Shown one piece after another: positions 39,412-43,515 of a stretch of 43,515 nt of DNA. Under the pieces are notes generated by a model. That model had not been told where the DNA came from. It did not search any database and saw only the letters and a list, made by a program, of their open reading frames with translations. Made by a program: the position numbers and the translations under genes. This DNA is from Acidimicrobiia bacterium (GTDB lineage: Bacteria > Actinomycetota > Acidimicrobiia > IMCC26256 > PALSA-555): positions 1 to 43,515 of the forward strand of contig JBBECS010000006.1 in assembly GCA_040881685.1 (NCBI GenBank), read 5' to 3'. Positions within the stretch are counted from its first letter, which is position 1; each line of letters starts with the position of its first letter.

Positions 39412-39510
39412 GGTCCCGATCCGCAGCGCGCCGACTACGGAACGTTCATGACCTTCAATGATCCCGACGGCAACGGCTGGCTGGTGCAGGAGGTCGGGCG
39501 GAAGGACTGA
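39412..39510 (+). pseudogene. VOC-family gene remnant (C-terminus)
   Basis: Only the last 32 codons resemble a protein family: GPDPQRADYGTFMTFNDPDGNGWLVQEV matches the usual C-terminal strand of VOC/glyoxalase proteins. The frame upstream is unrelated, and the surface operon promoter region lies where the N-terminus should be. It is therefore a truncated gene, probably left by insertion or deletion. An intact VOC gene begins 57 bp downstream. Confidence 0.7.
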
Positions 39511-39567
39511 GGGATACGAGTGCCGAGATTGGGTATCGCGAGGGGACGCAAGAGAGAGGAGTTGACG

Positions 39568-39915
39568 ATGCCTGTCACCACTGTGCTCGCCGTGGTCTCG
39601 GTCTCCGATCCCGACAAGTCGCAGCGCTTCTACGAGCGCCTCTTCGGACGACCGGCCGACACCAACCCGATGGGAGTCCTCCTCGAGTGGAAGGTCACCG
39701 ACGACGGCTGGCTCCAGGTGTTCCAGGACGCAGAGCGCGCCGGTACCTCGTACCTCACGCTAGGCGTCGACGGCCTCGACGAGCAGATCGCCGAGCTCGC
39801 GGCTCGCGACCTCACGCTCGAGGAGATCGAAGCCGACCCTCCGATGCGGCTCGCGCAGATCAAGGACCCCGACGGCAACCTCATCACGTTCGGGCAGAAG
39901 CTCAAGGGTCACTAG
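39568..39915 (+). CDS. VOC (glyoxalase-like) superfamily protein
   Basis: A 115-residue protein with one VOC module pair: VLAVVSVSDPDKSQRFYERLFG, WLQVFQDAERAG, YLTLGVDGLDEQIAELAARDL and the closing RLAQIKDPDGNLITFGQ. The closing Glu typical of metal binding is Gln/Phe here, so catalysis is doubtful. The ATG at 39568 has GAGGAG 6 nt upstream. Its neighbour is a VOC remnant, so this may be its paralogue or replacement. Confidence 0.9.
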   Translation: MPVTTVLAVVSVSDPDKSQRFYERLFGRPADTNPMGVLLEWKVTDDGWLQVFQDAERAGTSYLTLGVDGLDEQIAELAARDLTLEEIEADPPMRLAQIKDPDGNLITFGQKLKGH

Positions 39916-39983
39916 CTGTAGCCCCGGCGCGTCGCACCACCACCGGGCAGAATCACGGGCCATCCGACGCCGGAGGGATGCCC

Positions 39984-40787
39984 GTGTCCGTGCAGGAGCA
40001 GGTGCAAGCGATCGTCGACGACGCGCTCGGCACGTTCGGGATCTATGCGCGCAACCTCGGCACGAGCGAGACCGTGGATGTGAACGCCGATCGAGTGATG
40101 AACACCGAGAGCGCCGCGAAGGTCTTCATCCTCTTGTATTACCGGCAGCTCGTGGCGTCCGGGGCCTGCAATCCGGCCCAGCGCGTCGCGCTCACCGACG
40201 ACGATCGGTACTGGGGCACTGGCGTGCTCCGCTACCTCGGCGCCGGGATCCAGCCGACGCTCGACGATCTGGCGTGGTTGATGATCATCGTGTCCGACAA
40301 CGTCGCGACGGCAATGCTGCTGCAGCAGATCGGCGATCAGAACACCGTCAACGCGGCGATGAAGGAGCTCGGGCTCGAGTCGGCGCAGCTGAACCCGTCG
40401 ATCACCGTCGAGAATGCGATGGCCGGCGAGGCGTTCGCAACGGCGACGCCGCGCGATCTCGCGGAGGCGTTCACATTCCTCGACGAGCCCGCGAAGGCGA
40501 TCCTGTTCCGGCAGCAGAACCAGATCTCACTTCCGCGTCGGCTTCCCCACGCGGCCGACGCGAGCGACGTCGACATCGAGATGCCGCTGCGCGTCTACAA
40601 CAAGCCCGGGAACGGCATGGGCACGTGCACCGACTCGGGCCTCTTCGAGACGCCCAACGCGTCGTGGATCGTGGCCGCCATGGCGGCCGACCAGACCGAC
40701 CTCGCGAGTCGTCCCGACGACGCCGCGCCGCTTGCCTTCAGCCGCATCGGCGAGCTGCTCTTCGACGCCTGGGGTCGGTCGCCCTAA
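39984..40787 (+). CDS. Class A beta-lactamase-like serine hydrolase
   Basis: A 267-residue penicillin-recognising fold protein. Ser43-Ala-Ala-Lys46 (TESAAKVF) is the SxxK catalytic motif, Ser104-Asp-Asn106 the SDN motif, and ATPRDLAEAF follows as in class A enzymes. The KTG motif is altered to KPG (Lys207, YNKPGNG). Omega-loop Glu166 is not identifiable. No signal peptide is present, so it is probably not a secreted resistance enzyme. The GTG at 39984 is 7 nt after GGAGG (39972-39976). An ATG at 39978 would sit too close to it. Confidence 0.85.
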   Translation: MSVQEQVQAIVDDALGTFGIYARNLGTSETVDVNADRVMNTESAAKVFILLYYRQLVASGACNPAQRVALTDDDRYWGTGVLRYLGAGIQPTLDDLAWLMIIVSDNVATAMLLQQIGDQNTVNAAMKELGLESAQLNPSITVENAMAGEAFATATPRDLAEAFTFLDEPAKAILFRQQNQISLPRRLPHAADASDVDIEMPLRVYNKPGNGMGTCTDSGLFETPNASWIVAAMAADQTDLASRPDDAAPLAFSRIGELLFDAWGRSP

Positions 40788-40824
40788 GGTCGGGCGACGA
40801 GAAGCGATGAGAGAGGGGACCCGA

Positions 40825-41115
40825 ATGGCGTACGGGATCGTGAACTACTTCAAGGGCGGCACCAAGGCGCAGTACGACGCGACCGCGGAGAAGGTGCACC
40901 CAGGGTCCAGCGGCTTGCCGCCCGGGCAGACGCACCGCAGCGCGGGTGAGACCGGCGACGGGTTCATGGTGTGCGCGACGTGGGAGTCCAAGGCGGCCTG
41001 GGAGAAGTTCCGCGACGGGACGCTCCTCCCCGCGTTCGGCGACCTCGGCGACAAGGGCCTCCCGGGCCCGCCCCAGATGTGGGCGTTCGAGGTCCAGAAC
41101 GAGGCGCACACCTAG
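40825..41115 (+). CDS. Small dimeric alpha/beta-barrel-like hypothetical protein
   Basis: A 96-residue protein: YGIVNYFKGGTKAQYDATAEKVHPG..., then GDGFMVCATWESKAAWEKFRDGTLLPAF and a closing strand MWAFEVQN. Two beta-alpha-beta halves resemble an ABM/EthD or Dabb monomer, but I cannot confirm a family. The ATG at 40825 has AGAGGGG 7 nt upstream. It lies 37 bp after the lactamase-like gene and 67 bp before the HMG-CoA synthase-like gene. Confidence 0.7.
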   Translation: MAYGIVNYFKGGTKAQYDATAEKVHPGSSGLPPGQTHRSAGETGDGFMVCATWESKAAWEKFRDGTLLPAFGDLGDKGLPGPPQMWAFEVQNEAHT

Positions 41116-41148
41116 CCGCCAAGAAGAGAGAGTGACGCCAGTGTCATA

Positions 41149-41196
41149 GAATCCCTGGGCCCACCAGCGACAGGAAGAGTGGATGCAAGGGATTCT
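41149..41196 (+). promoter_or_regulatory. Promoter with 9-bp inverted repeat across the start codon
   Basis: AGAATCCCT (41149-41157) is an exact inverted complement of AGGGATTCT (41188-41196), which lies in codons 2-5 of the next gene. TAGAAT (41147-41152) is a probable -10, so the repeat is most likely a DNA operator. If transcription starts further upstream it would form a hairpin around the start codon. Confidence 0.5.
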
Positions 41197-42565
41197 GAGT
41201 GCCGCCGGCTACGTCCCCTATTGGCGGCTCGACCGGGGACAGATCAAAGAGACCTTCGGCGCCGGCGGCGGCAAGGGTGAACGGGCGGTCGCCTCCTACG
41301 ACGAGGACACCACCACCATGGGTGTGGAGGCGTCGCGTCTGGCGCTGAAGTCGGCCGGAGGGGTCACGCCGCGGGCGGTCACCTTCTCTACTGCTGAGCC
41401 GGCGTACCTCGACAAGACGAACGCCACCGCCATCCACGCCGCGCTACGTCTCGACTCCGACGTGCTCGCGTTCGACGCGATGGGCTCGGTGCGTTCGGGC
41501 ATCGGCGCACTGCTCGCGGGACTGTCCACGCCCGGCCCTGCGCTCGTGGTGAGCAGCGACCTGCGTGGCGGCATGCCGACCAGCGCCGACGAGTCGGCCG
41601 GCGGCGACGGCGCCGCCGCGCTGCTCGTGGGCTCCGACGCCGCGGGCGCAGTGATCGCCGAGCTCATCGGCATCGGCACCGCCACCGAAGAGTTCATCGA
41701 CCACTGGCGCCTCCCGGGCGAGAAGCGCTCGAAGAGCTGGGAGGAGCGCTACGGCGAGACGAAGTACCTCCCGCTCGGCGACCAGGCGTTCACCGCGGGG
41801 CTGAAGAACGCGGAGATCTCGGCCGGTGACGTGGACCACCTCATCGTGACGGGCCCGCACGCACGGGCGGTGCGGGCAATCACGCCGCGCCTCGGTGTCG
41901 ACAAGGAGAAGGTGGTCGACGCGCTCGACGCCACGGTCGGCTGGACCGGCACCGCGCACCCGGCGCTGCTGCTCACGAGCGTGCTCGAGAACGCCGAGCC
42001 CGGGAAGGTGATCGCCGTCCTCTCTCTTGCCGACGGCGCCGACGCGCTGATCTTCCGCACCACCGACGCCATCAAGAAGTGGAAGCCGGCGCGCACGATC
42101 GCCACGCAGATCGCGGCGTCGGGCCAAGTGGCTTACGGCAAGTACCTGTCGTGGCGCGACTGGGTGCAGGTGGAAGGGCCCCGGCGGCCCGAGCCGTCGC
42201 GCATCTCGGCCGCGGCCGCAGGCCGTCGCACCGAGTGGAAGTACGCGTTCGTGGGGTCGAAGGACGCTGAGGGCGAGATCCACGCACCACCGCACCAGGC
42301 CGACGCCGAGGCCGTGCCGATGTCCGACGTGGAGGGGACGATCTCCACCTTCACGATCGACCGGATCGCCTACTCGCCGAGCCCGCCGATCGTCTACGCC
42401 GTCGTCGACTTCGACAACGGCACCCGCTCCGCGTTGGAGCTCTGCGACGTCGACGCCTCGCAGCTGAAGATGGGCGACCGGCTCGAGCTGACCTTCCGCA
42501 AGCTCTTCACGAGCGACGGCATCCACAACTACTTCTGGAAGGCCCGCCCCATCCGCGGCGGGTGA
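41183..42565 (+). CDS. HMG-CoA synthase-like protein fused to DUF35 OB-fold, catalytic Cys missing
   Basis: A 460-residue fusion. Residues 1-325 have the thiolase-like fold of hydroxymethylglutaryl-CoA synthase (ILSAAGYVPYWRLDR, STAEPAYLDKTNA, SDLRGG, GDGAAALLVG). Glu72 and His226 correspond by eye to the catalytic Glu and His, but the catalytic Cys position is Met100 (LAFDAMGS) and the only Cys in the whole protein is in ELCDVD near the C-terminus. Residues 345-460 are a DUF35 OB-fold (STFTIDRIAY, VVDFDNGTRSALELCD, GDRLELTF) whose zinc ribbon has lost its Cys residues. Paired with a thiolase downstream, it is probably structural. Confidence 0.9.
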   Translation: MQGILSAAGYVPYWRLDRGQIKETFGAGGGKGERAVASYDEDTTTMGVEASRLALKSAGGVTPRAVTFSTAEPAYLDKTNATAIHAALRLDSDVLAFDAMGSVRSGIGALLAGLSTPGPALVVSSDLRGGMPTSADESAGGDGAAALLVGSDAAGAVIAELIGIGTATEEFIDHWRLPGEKRSKSWEERYGETKYLPLGDQAFTAGLKNAEISAGDVDHLIVTGPHARAVRAITPRLGVDKEKVVDALDATVGWTGTAHPALLLTSVLENAEPGKVIAVLSLADGADALIFRTTDAIKKWKPARTIATQIAASGQVAYGKYLSWRDWVQVEGPRRPEPSRISAAAAGRRTEWKYAFVGSKDAEGEIHAPPHQADAEAVPMSDVEGTISTFTIDRIAYSPSPPIVYAVVDFDNGTRSALELCDVDASQLKMGDRLELTFRKLFTSDGIHNYFWKARPIRGG

Positions 42566-42604
42566 CACACTGGTTATGGGTCTAGGTACATAAGGAGCGC
42601 CATC

Positions 42605-43515
42605 GTGGGTTCGCACGGCATCAAGGACCAGGTCGCCATCGTCGGCATGGGCTGCACGAAGTTCGGCGAGCAGTGGGACAAGGGCACCGACGAGCTCCTG
42701 CTGTGGTCCACCAAGGAGGCGTTCGACTCCGTCGGGCTCTCGAAGGACGACATCGACGCGTTCTGGCTCGGCACTGCGATGGGCAGCGGCGCGCAGACGC
42801 TCTCCCGCCCGCTCCAGATGCGAAAGCCCGTCACCCGGGTCGAGAACTACTGCGCCACCGGCTCCGAGGCGCTGCGCAACGCGTCGTACGCCGTGGCCTC
42901 GGGTGCGTACGACGTGGCGATGGCCGTGGGCGTCGAGAAGGTGAAGGACCCCGGCTACCAGGGCCTCGCCAGCGGCGGCGGCCCGTCCACCGACGGCACC
43001 AACCGCACGCTCGCCGCGGCGGCGATGTACGCCATGTGCGCGCCGGCCTACGGCAAGAAGTACGGCGTGAGCGACGAGCAGATGCGTGAGGTGCTCGCCC
43101 GCATCGCATGGAAGAACCACCAGAACGGTGCGCGCAACGAGCGGGCGCAGTTCCGCAAGGAAGTGTCGATGGACACGATCTGCTCGGCGCCGCTCATGGC
43201 CGGTGGCCTGGGTGTGTACGACTGCTCGGGTGTGGCCGACGGCAGCGCCGCGGCGATCGTCGTGCGGGCCGAGGACGCGCACAAGTACACGGATAAGCCG
43301 CTGTACATCAAGGGGATCCAGTTCATCGCCGGTGACGCGACCGGCAACAGCGACCCCGACTACGACTACACGCACTTCCCGGAGATCGAGCAGTGCGGCA
43401 ACGACGCGTACGAGCAGGCCGGCGTGACTGACCCGCGCTCACAGATCGCGATGGCCGAGGTGCACGACTGCTTCACCCCGGCCGAGCTGCTCATCTACGA
43501 GGACCTCGGCTTCGC
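42605..43515 (+). CDS. Thiolase/acetyl-CoA acetyltransferase, partial
   Basis: The N-terminal 303 residues of a thiolase (SCP2/lipid-transfer type) cut by the window edge. The nucleophile Cys83 lies in VENYCATGSEALRNA, and the later His in AMAEVHDCFTPAELL. KFGEQWDKGTDELL and the substrate loop are present. The GTG at 42605 has AGGAG 7 nt upstream. It follows the HMG-CoA synthase-like/DUF35 fusion after 39 bp. In this lineage thiolase plus DUF35 partners act in sterol side-chain or other beta-oxidation. Here the thiolase keeps its catalytic residues while its partner does not. Confidence 0.93.
   Translation, partial: MGSHGIKDQVAIVGMGCTKFGEQWDKGTDELLLWSTKEAFDSVGLSKDDIDAFWLGTAMGSGAQTLSRPLQMRKPVTRVENYCATGSEALRNASYAVASGAYDVAMAVGVEKVKDPGYQGLASGGGPSTDGTNRTLAAAAMYAMCAPAYGKKYGVSDEQMREVLARIAWKNHQNGARNERAQFRKEVSMDTICSAPLMAGGLGVYDCSGVADGSAAAIVVRAEDAHKYTDKPLYIKGIQFIAGDATGNSDPDYDYTHFPEIEQCGNDAYEQAGVTDPRSQIAMAEVHDCFTPAELLIYEDLGF

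Noticed and set aside
41444-43375. A 643-codon open frame on the minus strand opposite the synthase-like and thiolase genes
   Set aside because: It is the mirror of conserved coding sequence with no recognisable domain; a GC-driven shadow.
1-43515. CRISPR arrays, tRNA/rRNA genes and transposases
   Set aside because: No regularly spaced repeats, no tRNA cloverleaf signatures and no transposase or integrase motifs were seen on either strand.

Overview
The window is high-GC DNA, densely coded on both strands, with typical actinobacterial traits: a WhiB protein, a SigF/SigB-type sigma factor with UsfX-like anti-sigma proteins, LexA boxes of the mycobacterial type, a DUF222/HNH (13E12-type) gene, many GTG/TTG starts, and many starts lying 6-9 nt after a TANNNT -10 hexamer (leaderless or nearly so). 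The gene content (crotonases, CaiB/BaiF proteins, P450s with a 3Fe-4S-type ferredoxin, BKACE, amidohydrolase, sulfatase, thiolase) fits a lipid- or xenobiotic-degrading actinomycete, possibly Acidimicrobiia. The lineage is an inference. I saw no rRNA, tRNA, CRISPR array or insertion sequence.

Layout. 1-2.7 kb: the end of a DMT transporter, then a leftward, translationally coupled operon BKACE, PPOX, PPOX, enoyl-CoA hydratase. 2.7-4.8 kb: an OmpR-type two-component system, divergent from that operon across a 61-bp region with a PhoP-like direct repeat. 4.9-8.1 kb: two more crotonases, a ferredoxin, a SnoaL-like protein and an SDR. 8.2-16.3 kb: a partner-switching stress locus with two RsbW-like anti-sigma proteins, three STAS proteins, a SigF-like sigma factor, a 1192-residue PAS/GAF/PP2C phosphatase and a WhiB protein. 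Three GTTTC-N14/15-GGGTAY promoters in and around it, each exactly 9 nt before a start codon, suggest its local regulon. 16.3-16.9 kb: an AlkB dioxygenase with a perfect LexA box. 16.9-28.1 kb: catabolic enzymes (quinone oxidoreductase, amidohydrolase, kinase-like protein, phosphodiesterase, P450 plus flavin disulfide oxidoreductase, GH4, cupin, CaiB, blue copper protein) and two copies of a dispersed palindromic repeat. 28.3-34.6 kb: a flippase-like membrane protein, an operon CaiB, P450, sulfatase, and a small lipoprotein. 34.6-36.6 kb: a VOC protein and an SOS-controlled HNH protein. 36.6-39.2 kb: three secreted proteins (SipW-type signals, an LPXTG anchor, three Ig-like repeats). 39.4-41.1 kb: a VOC gene remnant, an intact VOC protein, a class A beta-lactamase-like protein and a small alpha/beta-barrel-like protein. 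41.2 kb to the end: a cysteine-less HMG-CoA-synthase-like/DUF35 fusion followed by a thiolase cut by the window edge.

The strongest system-level signal is the 8-16 kb stress locus. A multi-sensor phosphatase would dephosphorylate STAS antagonists, which would release the sigma factor from the UsfX-like proteins. The released sigma factor would then act on the three matching promoters, one of which drives the whiB-STAS pair and so closes a loop. Separately, LexA boxes place alkB and the HNH gene under DNA-damage control.
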